Assembly: GCF_025985425.1 (NCBI RefSeq)
Contig: NZ_CP094972.1
Location: 1,364,001 to 1,428,000 of the forward strand
Reading direction: 5' to 3'
DNA: 64,000 bases
DNA from: Entomomonas sp. E2T0
Lineage (GTDB): Bacteria; Pseudomonadota; Gammaproteobacteria; Pseudomonadales; Pseudomonadaceae
The position numbers were made by a program, and so were the translations under genes. Below are positions 18,218 through 28,175 of this stretch, piece by piece. The notes under the pieces are model-generated. The model had not been told where the DNA came from, searched no databases, and saw nothing but the letters and a program-made list of their open reading frames with translations. Each line of letters opens with the position of its first letter. The stretch's first letter is position 1.

Positions 18218-18226
18218 TAGTAGCTA

Positions 18227-19021
18227 TTAAACGCCTACTGCACCAAAGCTTTCTGGAAGTGTTGAACCACCATCAATAACAATTTGTGTGCCAGTGATAT
18301 AGCGTGATTCATCAGAAGATAAAAAGGCAACTACATCTCCTAACTCTTCGATAGTTCCTAAGCGCTTCATTGGTATAGCGGCCGCAATACCCTTTATTAC
18401 ACTTTGTGGGTCAGATTGATTACTTTCTAGTGCAATGGATTCAGCCATTGGTGTAGCAATATAACCTGGGCATACCGAGTTAACGGTGATATTTTTAGTA
18501 GCTACTTCCATCGCTAAGGCTTTAGTAAAGCCCCAGATAGCTGCTTTGGTGGTGGCATAAGCTGCTTCACCTGTATCAGCAACCATGGTACCTGTTACTG
18601 ATGATAGGTTTACAATTTTGCCATAATTAGCTTTTACCATATAAGGTAAAAATGCTTGAGTAACATTCCAAGTACCCTTGATATTGATATCAAAAGTACG
18701 GTCTCTGATTTCATCTGAAGTTTCTAAAAAGGAAGCAATATGACATACCCCAGCATTGTTAACTAGAATATCCACTTTCTGATATTTTTTAATAACTGCT
18801 TCCGCTATTTCTTTAAGTATATTAATTTTGCGTATATCAACAATATAGGCTTCGGCTTTAAAACCTTGGTGGATTAAGTCATTTGCTGCTTCAATAACAC
18901 TTTCATTATAATCTAATAAAATAACAGTAGCGCCGTGTTTAGCCAATACTTGTGCAGTACCTAAGCCATTACCCATAGCCGCACCTGTAATCACTGCAAT
19001 TTTATTTGCCAACTTACTCAT
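18227..19021 (-). CDS. ucpA: UcpA-like short-chain dehydrogenase/reductase
   Basis: A 264-residue classical SDR. It has the cofactor motif TGAAMGNGLG, Asp near residue 37 (LLDYNES, suggesting NAD), the NNAGVCHIASFLETSD segment and the catalytic Ser-Tyr-Lys (LSSVTGTMVADTGEAAYATTK). The string PGYIATPMAESIA and the C-terminus VIDGGSTLPE match E. coli UcpA, an oxidoreductase of unknown substrate linked there to furfural tolerance. It is a single gene convergent with apaH. The symbol is by family resemblance; the substrate is unknown. Confidence 0.8.
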   Translation of the reverse strand: MSKLANKIAVITGAAMGNGLGTAQVLAKHGATVILLDYNESVIEAANDLIHQGFKAEAYIVDIRKINILKEIAEAVIKKYQKVDILVNNAGVCHIASFLETSDEIRDRTFDINIKGTWNVTQAFLPYMVKANYGKIVNLSSVTGTMVADTGEAAYATTKAAIWGFTKALAMEVATKNITVNSVCPGYIATPMAESIALESNQSDPQSVIKGIAAAIPMKRLGTIEELGDVVAFLSSDESRYITGTQIVIDGGSTLPESFGAVGV

Positions 19022-19205
19022 AAAGAATTCCTTATTTTTAAGGGTGAATAAAATAATAGTCGATAGTGAGCTTGACTATATGTAGATACAAAATAGTATA
19101 GTGATATATAACGTAATACCATAGTGATAAATCATAAGTTATTTGTTGATAAAGATAACTTATACCTAAGTTAGTTATTAAAAGTATTCTCTGTTAAGGA
19201 TAAAA

Positions 19206-20354
19206 GTGAAAGGTAAAGTTGTTGTTTATAAAGTAGGCGGTGCAGTTCGTGATAGGTTGTTAGATCAACCTGTTATGGATACTGATTGGGTGGTGGTGGG
19301 GGCTACTGCTGAAGATATGCTAGCGCAAGGGTATCAACCTGTGGGTGCTGATTTTCCTGTGTTTCTTCATCCTAAAACAGGTGAGGAGTATGCGTTAGCA
19401 CGTACTGAGCGAAAAAGTGGCAAAGGCTATGGTGGTTTTACTTTTTTCACTGATCCAGCAGTTACCTTAGAGCAAGATTTAGCAAGAAGAGATTTAACTA
19501 TTAATGCTATTGCAGAAGATGAGTCAGGCAATTTATATGATCCCTATCATGGTCAGCAAGATATTGATAACAGAGTGTTGCGCCATGTTTCAGCAGCATT
19601 TGTTGAGGATCCATTAAGGGTATTAAGAGTCGCACGGTTTGCTGCGCGTTATGCCTCTTTAGGTTTTACTATTGCAGATGAAACCTTAGCATTAATGACA
19701 ATATTGAGTGCTAGTGGCGAATTGGATGAACTAACTGCTGAACGAGTATGGAAAGAATTTTCTCGTGCATTAATGGAGCCCAGTCCAGAGGTTTTTTTAC
19801 AAGTACTGCAAAGATGTAAAGCATTATCTGTATTACTACCCGAGTTATTAGATTTACCTTTAGTGGAAAGGGTATTAAAACAAGCTGCTATTGAGCAACA
19901 ACCATTAGTAGTACGTTGGGCGTGTTTAATGATTCCCTTAGCTTTAGCAGGAAAGATAAATAGTATTAAAGCGATTAATGAACGTTTTAAAGTACCTAAT
20001 GATTGTAGTGATTTGGCTCTATTAACGGGGCAATACTTAGTTATTTGCCAGCAAAGTTTAACTCAATCGACTGATGAGTTATTAAATCTATTACAACGAA
20101 CAGATATTTTACGTCGCCCTGAACGTTTATTATTGTTATTACAAGTTTGTGTATTATTAGCCAAAGTGACAGGACAGCTTGATTATAAAGCAGAATATCT
20201 ACCTGGCCTATTTTTGAATGAAATAGCAGAGGCGGTACGTGCTGTAAAACCACAGCCTTTAATTGCTAAAGGATTACAGGGAGCCGCTTTAGGAAAGGCA
20301 TTAACACAGCAGCGATTGGCCGTAATAGCGCAAATAAAAGAGGATTACTTGTAG
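19206..20354 (+). CDS. cca: CCA-adding enzyme (tRNA nucleotidyltransferase)
   Basis: A 382-residue class II nucleotidyltransferase that builds or repairs the 3' CCA end of tRNA. The head domain is intact: [11 protein letters not shown], the catalytic Asp pair region in [47 protein letters not shown] and [12 protein letters not shown]. The start is GTG at 19206 with AAGGA 5 bases upstream. Compared with E. coli Cca (412 residues, C-terminal HD domain) the tail is shorter, and the expected A-L-C-H-D-L-G segment is replaced by [12 protein letters not shown] near residues 238-249. The 2'-cyclic phosphodiesterase activity is therefore probably absent. Confidence 0.94.
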   Translation: MKGKVVVYKVGGAVRDRLLDQPVMDTDWVVVGATAEDMLAQGYQPVGADFPVFLHPKTGEEYALARTERKSGKGYGGFTFFTDPAVTLEQDLARRDLTINAIAEDESGNLYDPYHGQQDIDNRVLRHVSAAFVEDPLRVLRVARFAARYASLGFTIADETLALMTILSASGELDELTAERVWKEFSRALMEPSPEVFLQVLQRCKALSVLLPELLDLPLVERVLKQAAIEQQPLVVRWACLMIPLALAGKINSIKAINERFKVPNDCSDLALLTGQYLVICQQSLTQSTDELLNLLQRTDILRRPERLLLLLQVCVLLAKVTGQLDYKAEYLPGLFLNEIAEAVRAVKPQPLIAKGLQGAALGKALTQQRLAVIAQIKEDYL

Positions 20355-20368
20355 TTATTATATAAGGG

Positions 20369-20599
20369 ATGATTATTTTGGCAGAAAAGATACAACATTA
20401 TCTGATCGCTATTCCTATTTTTACAATATGGTTAGTGTTAGTAATTTATTTATATATGAATTGGGGAGATATGGGAACTGTTAAAAGAATGCTATTAACA
20501 TTGTTAACAGTGATTCTAACGCCTGCATTCTCTGATTTATTTTGGAAAAAAGTAAAAGAACCAACAGTTTTATTTAGCCATAACAAAAATAAGCGTTAA
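20369..20599 (+). CDS. Small hypothetical membrane protein
   Basis: A 76-residue protein with two predicted membrane helices (about residues 11-30 and 40-58) and a basic, polar C-terminus ending KNKR. AAGGG lies just before the ATG. It follows cca by 14 bases and may be cotranscribed. Its last codons and stop overlap the left arm of a strong hairpin. I do not recognise a family. Confidence 0.6.
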   Translation: MIILAEKIQHYLIAIPIFTIWLVLVIYLYMNWGDMGTVKRMLLTLLTVILTPAFSDLFWKKVKEPTVLFSHNKNKR

Positions 20600-20624
20600 T
20601 TAATATTATATAATTAACGCTTAT
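20589..20624. terminator. Bidirectional hairpin overlapping a gene end
   Basis: Perfect 14-bp stem ATAAGCGTTAATTA/TAATTAACGCTTAT with an 8-base AT loop. The left arm includes the last codons and stop of the small membrane protein gene, and the right arm ends 6 bases from the dsbB stop. It likely serves both convergent genes. Confidence 0.75.
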
Positions 20625-20629
20625 ATTGA

Positions 20630-21142
20630 TTAGTTAAATATCATTCGTACAGGGTTGCTTCTAACTAATTGAAAGATAAGCACAATAGTAATAGCACTGA
20701 ATAACATAATGCCCCAATAAGGCAACTCAATACCTAATACATCACCTTGAAATAAACCACATTCTGGGGTTCCTTCAAATGCTTTTAAAATGGCTCCAAA
20801 AAATGGGTTATCTTCAAAAATACTTTCAATAGTAGTCGGTAGGCAACCAGAGTTATCTGGGTTAAATTTAAGCCATATTTGACGGCCTGCTGCAACAATT
20901 CCAAGTATTGAGAATATTAATCCAAGGAAAGCATAAATACGACGGCCAACACCTTGTGGATTATGGATAAAACCAATAAAGCAAATAATACCAGCTCCAG
21001 CAAATAGTGCACGTTGTACCCAACAAAGTACACAAGGCTCCATGTGATGAACATATTCCAAATAAAAGGCATAGCCTAGACTAGCTGCACAAGCTAGGAA
21101 AATCATAAAGAAAATAAAACGAGAGTTTAGTAATGATTTCAT
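20630..21142 (-). CDS. dsbB: Disulfide bond formation protein DsbB
   Basis: A 170-residue inner membrane quinone reductase with four helices that reoxidises periplasmic DsbA. The first redox pair is in EPCVLCWVQRALF and the second pair consists of Cys in SGCLPT and in TPECGLFQGD. The Arg of CWVQR, near the quinone site, is present. No dsbA is in this window. Convergent with the cca unit across a shared hairpin. Confidence 0.93.
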   Translation of the reverse strand: MKSLLNSRFIFFMIFLACAASLGYAFYLEYVHHMEPCVLCWVQRALFAGAGIICFIGFIHNPQGVGRRIYAFLGLIFSILGIVAAGRQIWLKFNPDNSGCLPTTIESIFEDNPFFGAILKAFEGTPECGLFQGDVLGIELPYWGIMLFSAITIVLIFQLVRSNPVRMIFN

Positions 21143-21218
21143 AGGGATAATGCCCTTTTTAACAGTGATTATTGATTAAAATAATACAATTTCAGCAGTA
21201 TAACATTTAACTAATTTA

Positions 21219-21245
21219 ACTCACTAGCTAAGTGAGTTTTTTGTG
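21219..21245. terminator. Hairpin downstream of the YgiQ-type gene
   Basis: Stem AACTCACT/AGTGAGTT around a short loop, with six T on the plus-strand side. It lies about 23 bases past the stop of the minus-strand radical SAM gene and upstream of dsbB. For leftward transcription the T tract is poor, so its direction is uncertain. Confidence 0.5.
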
Positions 21246-21267
21246 ATCTGTTTCTATTAACGCCTAA

Positions 21268-23463
21268 TTATTTTCTTTTAGGTGATTTCTTAGTTGTTTT
21301 TAATCCATGTTGACGGGGAGGTAGCCCTGTATGTTGCGTTAATATAGGTTGTTTAGCTGTATTACCACGAGCAGGGGTTGAGTTTTTACGTCTAGGGCTT
21401 TGATAACCAGCAGTTTTCGGTTGATGGGTTGGAATAAGCTGATGTGTTCCATCACCGATTAAGTCATTACGTCCCATACGTTGTAAAGCTTCTCTTAACG
21501 TCGGCCAATTATTAGGGTCATGATAACGTAAGAAAGCTTTATGTAGACGACGCTGTTCTTCACTTTTAGTGACAAATACTTTATCACTTTTATAGGTCAC
21601 TTTATGCAAAGGGTCTTTCCCTGAGTAGTACATGGCTGTAGCTGTAGCCATTGGTGATGGATAGAAAGCTTGTACCTGATCGGCTCTAAAACCACGACTT
21701 TTTAACCAAAGGGCGAGGTTCATCATGTCTTCATCAGTAGTCCCTGGATGAGCCGCAATAAAATAGGGAATAAGGTATTGTTCCTTATTGGCTTCTTTAC
21801 TGTACTTATCAAACATTTCTTTAAATGTATCATAAATACCTATACCCGGCTTCATCATCTTACTTAAAGGGCCTTGCTCAGTATGTTCAGGTGCAATCTT
21901 TAAGTAGCCACCCACATGATGTGTCACTAATTCTTTGACATATTCAGGTGATGTTATAGCGAGGTCATAGCGTAAACCTGAGGCAATTAGAATTTTTTTA
22001 ATGCCTTTCAGTTCGCGGGCGTGACGATACAGTTGAATCAGAGCTGAGTGGTCAGTATTAAGATTGCCACAAATGCCTGGATAAACACAGGATGGTTTAC
22101 GACAAGCCGCCTCAATTTCACGACTTTTACAGGCTAAACGATACATATTAGCTGTAGGACCACCTAGGTCAGAAATAACCCCTGTAAAGCCTGGCACTTT
22201 ATCACGAATTTCTTTAATTTCTTGAAGAATAGACTCTTCTGAGCGATTTTGAATAATCCGTCCTTCATGTTCTGTAATTGAACAAAAGGTACAACCACCA
22301 AAACAACCACGCATGATATTAACTGAGAAACGAATCATCTCATAAGCAGGTATTTTTGCACCGTTATAAGCAGGGTGAGGTAATCTTGCATAGGGTAGAC
22401 CAAATACATAGTCCATCTCTGGGGTGGTTAATGGAATAGGCGGTGGATTAATCCATACATCCATATTGTCATGTTTTTGAACCAATGCCCTAGCATTACC
22501 TGGATTGGTTTCTAAATGCAGTATACGATTGGCGTGAGCATATAATACAGGGTCATTACGTACTTTTTCAAAAGAAGGTAAGCGAATAACCGTTTTATCT
22601 CTAGTAAGTGTAGGGTTAGGTAGGATAGTTATTGCTTGAGTTTGCTCAGTATCTGTTGCTGTATTTTGGCCTTTTTGCTGTTCAATAGCACATTCTTCTA
22701 AATCATTAGTACACACATAGGGATTAATGATTTTGTCAACTTTACCAGGGCGATCAATACGGGTTGAATCTATTTCAAACCAGCCTTCAGGGGTATGGCG
22801 TCGAATAAATGCGGTGCCTCTAATATCTGTCATGCTATCAACGGTCTCGCCACGAGAGAAACGTTGTGCTATTTCACAAGTAGCCCGCTCAGCATTGCCA
22901 TAAACCACTAAATCAGCAGTAGCATCAACTAATATTGAACGACGTACATTGTCTTGCCAATAGTCATAGTGAGCAATACGACGTAATGAAGCTTCAATTC
23001 CACCAAGAATAACAGGTACATCTTTGTAGGCTTCTTTACAACGCTGACTATATACTAAGCTAGCACGATCAGGCCTTTTGCCTGCTTCTCCGCCTGCTGT
23101 ATAAGCATCATCGGAACGAATACGACGATCTGCTGTGTAGCGATTAATCATCGAATCCATATTGCCAGCGGCTACTCCATAAAATAGATTAGGTTTACCT
23201 AATCTCATAAAGTCATCTTTGGAGTGCCAATCAGGTTGGGAGATGATACCTACTCGAAAGCCTTGTCCTTCTAATAACCTGCCAATAATTGCCATGCCAA
23301 AAGAGGGATGATCAACATAAGCATCACCTGTGACAAGTACAACATCGCACGAGTCCCAGCCAAGCTGATCCATCTCTTCACGGCTCATGGGTAGATAAGG
23401 TGCAATGCCAAAGCATTCGGCCCAATATTTAGGATAATCAAAAAGTGGAGTAGGTGTGCGCAT
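21268..23463 (-). CDS. YgiQ family radical SAM protein
   Basis: A 731-residue protein of the YgiQ (UPF0313) family. The N-terminus [22 protein letters not shown] and [18 protein letters not shown] are characteristic. The radical SAM cluster is [16 protein letters not shown] near residue 385, preceded by [10 protein letters not shown] and followed by [11 protein letters not shown]. The C-terminus is basic and proline-rich. The family has no agreed reaction; the N-terminal part resembles B12-binding-like folds. It is a single gene with its start about 140 bases from the neighbouring gene end. Confidence 0.88.
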   Translation of the reverse strand: MRTPTPLFDYPKYWAECFGIAPYLPMSREEMDQLGWDSCDVVLVTGDAYVDHPSFGMAIIGRLLEGQGFRVGIISQPDWHSKDDFMRLGKPNLFYGVAAGNMDSMINRYTADRRIRSDDAYTAGGEAGKRPDRASLVYSQRCKEAYKDVPVILGGIEASLRRIAHYDYWQDNVRRSILVDATADLVVYGNAERATCEIAQRFSRGETVDSMTDIRGTAFIRRHTPEGWFEIDSTRIDRPGKVDKIINPYVCTNDLEECAIEQQKGQNTATDTEQTQAITILPNPTLTRDKTVIRLPSFEKVRNDPVLYAHANRILHLETNPGNARALVQKHDNMDVWINPPPIPLTTPEMDYVFGLPYARLPHPAYNGAKIPAYEMIRFSVNIMRGCFGGCTFCSITEHEGRIIQNRSEESILQEIKEIRDKVPGFTGVISDLGGPTANMYRLACKSREIEAACRKPSCVYPGICGNLNTDHSALIQLYRHARELKGIKKILIASGLRYDLAITSPEYVKELVTHHVGGYLKIAPEHTEQGPLSKMMKPGIGIYDTFKEMFDKYSKEANKEQYLIPYFIAAHPGTTDEDMMNLALWLKSRGFRADQVQAFYPSPMATATAMYYSGKDPLHKVTYKSDKVFVTKSEEQRRLHKAFLRYHDPNNWPTLREALQRMGRNDLIGDGTHQLIPTHQPKTAGYQSPRRKNSTPARGNTAKQPILTQHTGLPPRQHGLKTTKKSPKRK

Positions 23464-23567
23464 TAGAATATAAGATAAACAGGCTAACTATAAAGGTTAT
23501 TACTATAGCATGTTCAGTGAGTAATAACGGTATTTTTCAAAGAGGAATTGTAAATGAAACAGTGAAA

Positions 23568-23599
23568 TAACTCCACTAACAATAAGGTTAGTGGAGTTA
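23568..23599 (-). terminator. Terminator after the LTA-synthase-like gene
   Basis: Perfect 13-bp stem TAACTCCACTAAC/GTTAGTGGAGTTA with a 6-base loop, 12 bases past the stop. The leftward T tract is short (TTATTTC), but the stem is strong. Confidence 0.75.
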
Positions 23600-23610
23600 A
23601 TAGATTGATA

Positions 23611-25647
23611 TTATTTATCGCTTTGAGCGGCTTCAGCACCAGCAGTATTGTCTAATAAGCTCTGAGTAGCCATTTGGATATAGGCTTCTAGTTCAGGTTT
23701 TAAACTGTTTAATTGTTGCTGGTTATCTAATAAAGTAGCTGATGGATTAGCGCCTAATTGATAGTGATAAAGTTTCGGTTGCATTTCACTAGGACGAATC
23801 AGTATTTCATTACCTTTGATGATAGCCACTGTTTGATCACTACCTGATGGTTTAATAATACCAAAACCTTTATCTCCCGCAGGAAGATTTAGTAAGTCAC
23901 GTCCCCAACATTGATGACGCACATCACCCCCTAAGCGCCCCATAATAGTAGGCACAATATCTACTTGTGTACCTACTGTAGTATCTGTTTTACCAAACTT
24001 CTCTTGAATACCTGGGGCAATTAATAATAAGGGAACATTGAAGCGGAACATATCCATATCAGTTAATTGCATAGGGCTGCCAAAGCCATGATCGCCTACA
24101 ATGACAAACAATGTATCTTTGTAATAAGGTGACTGTTTAGCTTTTTCAAAGAATTGCCCTAAAGCCCAATCAGAATAACGCATTGCGGTTAAATGCTCAT
24201 TTTGTGAACCTTGGTCAGTTACTGGTTGAACAGGTAAGTCTTTTGGTAATGCATAAGGCGTGTGGTTAGATAAGCTTTGTAGTAATGCATAGAAAGGTTT
24301 ACCTTGTTTGGCTAGTTTATCTAACTCTTCATTACCACGGGTAAACATATCTTGGTCAGATACTCCCCATGTTGGGTCTGAGAAAACAGGGTTTACAAAG
24401 TCATTACGACCAATAAAGGTGGTCATGCCTTGGTTACTAAAGAAACCACTTTGGTTATCCCACGCAAAATCACCATTGTAAACGTAAACATCATTCATAT
24501 CACGAATGGAGAGTAGTTGTGGTAAGCCAGAGAATTTATTATTACCCTCAGGTTCTTGCATCAGTGTTTCAAAGGCAGGCAAGTTAGGGAAACAAGCCAT
24601 TGTGGCAAACATGCCTTGGTGGGTATGAGTACCATTTGAGAAAAACTGGGTGAATAATAAGCCTTCTTGGGCTAACTTATCAAAGTTAGGAGTTATATGG
24701 TTTGGATCACCTAAAGCCCCCACATAACGACCAGCAAAACTTTCCATTAAAATAACCACAACATTTTTAATAGGTAATGTTTTTTCAGCATTTGGTTGGT
24801 AATCGCGACGGATAACTGCTTTATCGGCCTCTACCAAATGATCATTAGGTGTTAATAACATAGAACGAACAATTTGTTGAGCTTCTTCTGGAGGCATAGT
24901 TGCTTTCCAAACAGTGCTACGATTACTCACATTACGAGCAGCATCAATTAATGATAATGTGCCGTTTAAACCTAATTGGTTTGCAAATGGAGAGTCTGTT
25001 GTATAAGCATCACCCCAGCGTAATGGCGAGCCTTGACGTAAAGTGCCACGAGCAACTAATGCAATAAGCGCTGCACAGATAATAAAAATAATTAGTTGCA
25101 CATAGAAAGGATATTTTTTGCTATTTTCTGAACGGGTAATACGATCAATTAATTTAAAGATAAACCAAATAACAGCCGTGATAATAGCCCAAGCAAGCAT
25201 ATACTTAACAACAGGGTAGCCATACCAAATCATGCTGAGTACAGTTTTAGGATCTTCGCGAATATATTGGAAAACTAGGCTATTTAAACGTTGATGAAAC
25301 TCATGGTAGAAATCTAGCTCTAAAACACCTAAAAAGATAGCTATACAGGCCGCTATAGTAAGCCATAAGCGTTGTATAAGACGCCACCCCATGAGTGGTC
25401 TGCAAAGGAAGGTAAGACCTATAGGGATTATCATAAAAGCTACCATTTTGCCATCAAAACGTAAGCCATTAATAAACGCTTCTACAAAGGTAGCAGTAGG
25501 TGTATCACCTACTAATTCGTAATTGTATTGAAATAACGCATAGCGTAATAAGCTATAAACTATCATTAATACTAGTGCGGATAGTGCAAAAAATCCTAAC
25601 TGCTGTAGCGCACTAGGTGTACCAAGTGATTTGTTTTGTTTCATCAT
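23611..25647 (-). CDS. LTA synthase family sulfatase-fold phosphoglycerol transferase
   Basis: A 678-residue inner membrane protein with about five N-terminal helices (residues 1-195) and a large periplasmic alkaline-phosphatase/sulfatase domain. Candidate active-site segments are VVILMESFAGRY (metal-binding Glu), FFSNGTHTHQGMFAT (nucleophilic Thr) and IVGDHGFGSP (metal-binding Asp/His). In Gram-negative bacteria such proteins transfer phosphoglycerol or phosphoethanolamine to periplasmic glucans or lipid A-linked sugars. OpgB-like periplasmic glucan modification is one option, but the substrate cannot be told from sequence. It is a single gene with its own terminator. Confidence 0.8.
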   Translation of the reverse strand: MMKQNKSLGTPSALQQLGFFALSALVLMIVYSLLRYALFQYNYELVGDTPTATFVEAFINGLRFDGKMVAFMIIPIGLTFLCRPLMGWRLIQRLWLTIAACIAIFLGVLELDFYHEFHQRLNSLVFQYIREDPKTVLSMIWYGYPVVKYMLAWAIITAVIWFIFKLIDRITRSENSKKYPFYVQLIIFIICAALIALVARGTLRQGSPLRWGDAYTTDSPFANQLGLNGTLSLIDAARNVSNRSTVWKATMPPEEAQQIVRSMLLTPNDHLVEADKAVIRRDYQPNAEKTLPIKNVVVILMESFAGRYVGALGDPNHITPNFDKLAQEGLLFTQFFSNGTHTHQGMFATMACFPNLPAFETLMQEPEGNNKFSGLPQLLSIRDMNDVYVYNGDFAWDNQSGFFSNQGMTTFIGRNDFVNPVFSDPTWGVSDQDMFTRGNEELDKLAKQGKPFYALLQSLSNHTPYALPKDLPVQPVTDQGSQNEHLTAMRYSDWALGQFFEKAKQSPYYKDTLFVIVGDHGFGSPMQLTDMDMFRFNVPLLLIAPGIQEKFGKTDTTVGTQVDIVPTIMGRLGGDVRHQCWGRDLLNLPAGDKGFGIIKPSGSDQTVAIIKGNEILIRPSEMQPKLYHYQLGANPSATLLDNQQQLNSLKPELEAYIQMATQSLLDNTAGAEAAQSDK

Positions 25648-25794
25648 GGTTATAAACTTTTAGTTAAATGTGAGATTGGGCAATATAATACAAAGACAAA
25701 TGTCAAAAAAATGTCAAAAAAAATTGTTTAATTGTAAATTTATTTGATCAGACATTAGAACTGGACGATAGTAGTAAGTTCCTGATAATAAAAA

Positions 25795-27162
25795 TTAAAG
25801 TGCTCCAGAACGCTTTAAAGATAAATAGTGGCTAACCAGTTGCGGTCCAAAGTGCTTGGGAATGACATCTAAAATAGGCAGTTGGTAAGCAATTAATTTG
25901 TCATGTAATTGGTTACGGTTAAGTAGTTGATGAATATTACCACAATAAGTTAATGCTTCATCAAAATCATTAATGGGCTGTTGTGAAATTTCGTCACGAA
26001 TTTCTTCACGCATACTCGCTATCAATACTCTATGGTAACGACTAAGTTGTTTAAAAGCAGCAATGGTTTCTGCATTTTCTGAATAGCGTAGGTTGGTAAT
26101 AACAATTACCAAGGCACGACGTTGGGTTTTACTAAGTAGTTTTTGTACAGCGGTATTGTAGTCAGCAGGAGTCTGTGTACATTTTATATCGTAGACGGCC
26201 TTTAACAGTGTATTCAGTTGCAAATTACCTTTAGCTGGTTTGATAAATAATTCATTATCGGCACCAAAGGTAGCAAGACCTACTGCATCACCTTGTCGTA
26301 GGGCTACATAGCTAAGTAGTAAGGAAGCGTTTAGGGCATGATCAAAATGTGAAAGCTGATCATCTTGCAAACGCATACGTTGCCCGCAATCAAGCAAGAA
26401 GATAATATGTTGATCACGTTCATCTTGATATTCTTTGGCAATAGGCGTTTTTTTGCGCGCAGTTGCTTTCCAGTCTATTTGGCGTAATGTATCACCTTCT
26501 CTAAAATCACGTAGTTGATGGAAGTCTTGTCCTAAACCACGTCTAGGTTTTGGCCGTACACCTAAATAGTAAATCCATTGCTCAATGGTTGTAATATTGG
26601 AGTCAAACAGCCTTGTAAAATCAGGGTAAACATGGCTGTCATTAGCAACAGGTATAATGCGACGTTGTTGCCATAATCGCCATTGACTGGTAACGGTGAG
26701 TTCACAGCTTTCCCAGAAAAAATGACCACGTTGCAGTGGTTTAATACTGTATTTTAATAAGTATTTACCATTAGCAGGTAGTTCTAAGGTGTGAGGTAGT
26801 TGTTTAAAGTCTATGGCTTCTGGTGAATAGTCGTAAACTATTAACGATAAATCATTATCTTGTTGATTACTAATAAGTAAACTAACTTCTTGCCAACGAT
26901 TTAATGATAGGTAAGGAGGTAGTTGCCTTTCTAGAGTGGGCGTAGTTACTTTTTTTAAACTAGCTATATCAACTAATATAAAAAATATAAACACTAATAA
27001 AGCGATTAGCCATACTTGATAGAAGTTGCTAGGTACACTAATATCCATAGCTTTTAAACTTTCTAATAGGGCTATAATAGCCAAAAAGGTAGCTAAAGTA
27101 ATAATCAGTGGTTTAGCAGGCTTTAATAAGTAACGGCTAGTTGTTGGCATCGCTTTACTCAC
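25795..27162 (-). CDS. DUF58 domain protein of the MoxR cluster
   Basis: A 455-residue protein with two N-terminal membrane helices (about residues 14-30 and 45-65), a middle beta-rich region and a DUF58 domain. The DUF58 signature is clear: RRGLGQDFHQLRDFREGDTLRQIDWKATARKKTPIAKEYQDERDQHIIFLLDCG. The Asp-x-Gly start of a degenerate vWA-like fold follows. It overlaps moxR by 4 bases (ATGA). DUF58 proteins are the usual partner of MoxR ATPases, proposed to work in maturation of complexes or membrane stress. It ends the six-gene run. Confidence 0.88.
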   Translation of the reverse strand: MSKAMPTTSRYLLKPAKPLIITLATFLAIIALLESLKAMDISVPSNFYQVWLIALLVFIFFILVDIASLKKVTTPTLERQLPPYLSLNRWQEVSLLISNQQDNDLSLIVYDYSPEAIDFKQLPHTLELPANGKYLLKYSIKPLQRGHFFWESCELTVTSQWRLWQQRRIIPVANDSHVYPDFTRLFDSNITTIEQWIYYLGVRPKPRRGLGQDFHQLRDFREGDTLRQIDWKATARKKTPIAKEYQDERDQHIIFLLDCGQRMRLQDDQLSHFDHALNASLLLSYVALRQGDAVGLATFGADNELFIKPAKGNLQLNTLLKAVYDIKCTQTPADYNTAVQKLLSKTQRRALVIVITNLRYSENAETIAAFKQLSRYHRVLIASMREEIRDEISQQPINDFDEALTYCGNIHQLLNRNQLHDKLIAYQLPILDVIPKHFGPQLVSHYLSLKRSGAL

Positions 27163-28175
27163 AGTCTAGGGGCTGCAACTTGATCAATAATTTGGTTAAG
27201 GACTTGATCTATTGTTGCTCCTTCAATTTCCATAGCAGCACTCAGTTTTATGCGATGACGTAAAGTGGGTAATACACAAACTTTGATGTCATCAGGAATA
27301 ACGAACTGACCACCTCTTATTAGGGCTCTTGCCTTACCTGCTTGAATCAAAGCGATAGAAGCACGTGGGCCAGCGCCAATGGCTAAATTGTGGTGGTCTC
27401 GAGTTGCTCTAACTAAGCGTACTGCATAATCAATGATTTGTTCATCGACGGGGATATTTTTAGTAATTTGCTGTAGCGCTAAAATATCTTTAGGCTGTAC
27501 TAGTTGTTGTAAAGGGGTTACTTCTAACATATCCGCTTGAGCTGATTGAGTAACTTGTTTTACCAGTTGCGACTCTTCATTATGTGCAGGGTAGTCGATA
27601 TTTATTTTAAACATAAAACGGTCAAGTTGAGCTTCTGGCAGTGGATAGGTACCCTCTTGCTCAATTGGGTTTTGGGTGGCGAGTACCATAAACGGTTGTG
27701 GCACAGGTAATGACTCACCTTCTAATGTCGCTTGTCGTTCTTGCATCACCTCTAGTAATGCTGATTGTGTTTTGGCAGGGGCACGGTTTATTTCGTCAGC
27801 TAACAACAAATTAGTAAAAATAGGCCCTTTGCGTAGTTTAAATTGCTCTGTTTTTATGTCGTAAATGGCGTGGCCTGTTACATCACTAGGCATTAAATCT
27901 GGAGTGAATTGAATACGTGCGAATTGACCATTAAAACATTGTGCTAAGGCACGCACTAATAAAGTTTTGCCTAGCCCTGGTACACCTTCTAGTAATACAT
28001 GGCCATTAGCTAGTAACACAACAATAGTTTGATCAATAATATCAGCCTGACCAACAATAGCTCTTTGTAGCTCCTGGCGTAGATTTTGTACAAAGGTGTG
28101 AGCATTTTGTAAATTGCTATCAGGTTGTGGTGTGGCTGCTGTTGCAGGATTCTGGTATTTCGTCATGTCTGTCAT
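27159..28175 (-). CDS. MoxR family AAA+ ATPase
   Basis: A 338-residue MoxR ATPase, thought to act as a chaperone-like factor with vWA/DUF58 partners. Walker A is GVPGLGKT and Walker B LLADEINR. The segment ATQNPIEQEGTYPLPEAQLDRFMFK is the MoxR signature, and GAGPRASIALIQAGKARA is in the lid. It overlaps both neighbours by 4 bases, so translation should be coupled across the operon. The same cluster occurs in Pseudomonas. Confidence 0.93.
   Translation of the reverse strand: MTDMTKYQNPATAATPQPDSNLQNAHTFVQNLRQELQRAIVGQADIIDQTIVVLLANGHVLLEGVPGLGKTLLVRALAQCFNGQFARIQFTPDLMPSDVTGHAIYDIKTEQFKLRKGPIFTNLLLADEINRAPAKTQSALLEVMQERQATLEGESLPVPQPFMVLATQNPIEQEGTYPLPEAQLDRFMFKINIDYPAHNEESQLVKQVTQSAQADMLEVTPLQQLVQPKDILALQQITKNIPVDEQIIDYAVRLVRATRDHHNLAIGAGPRASIALIQAGKARALIRGGQFVIPDDIKVCVLPTLRHRIKLSAAMEIEGATIDQVLNQIIDQVAAPRL

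Noticed and set aside
25683-25725. Short direct repeats (AATGTCAAAAAA twice) upstream of the LTA-synthase-like gene
   Set aside because: Low-complexity AT-rich sequence; two copies of 10-12 bases give no support for an operator or array.
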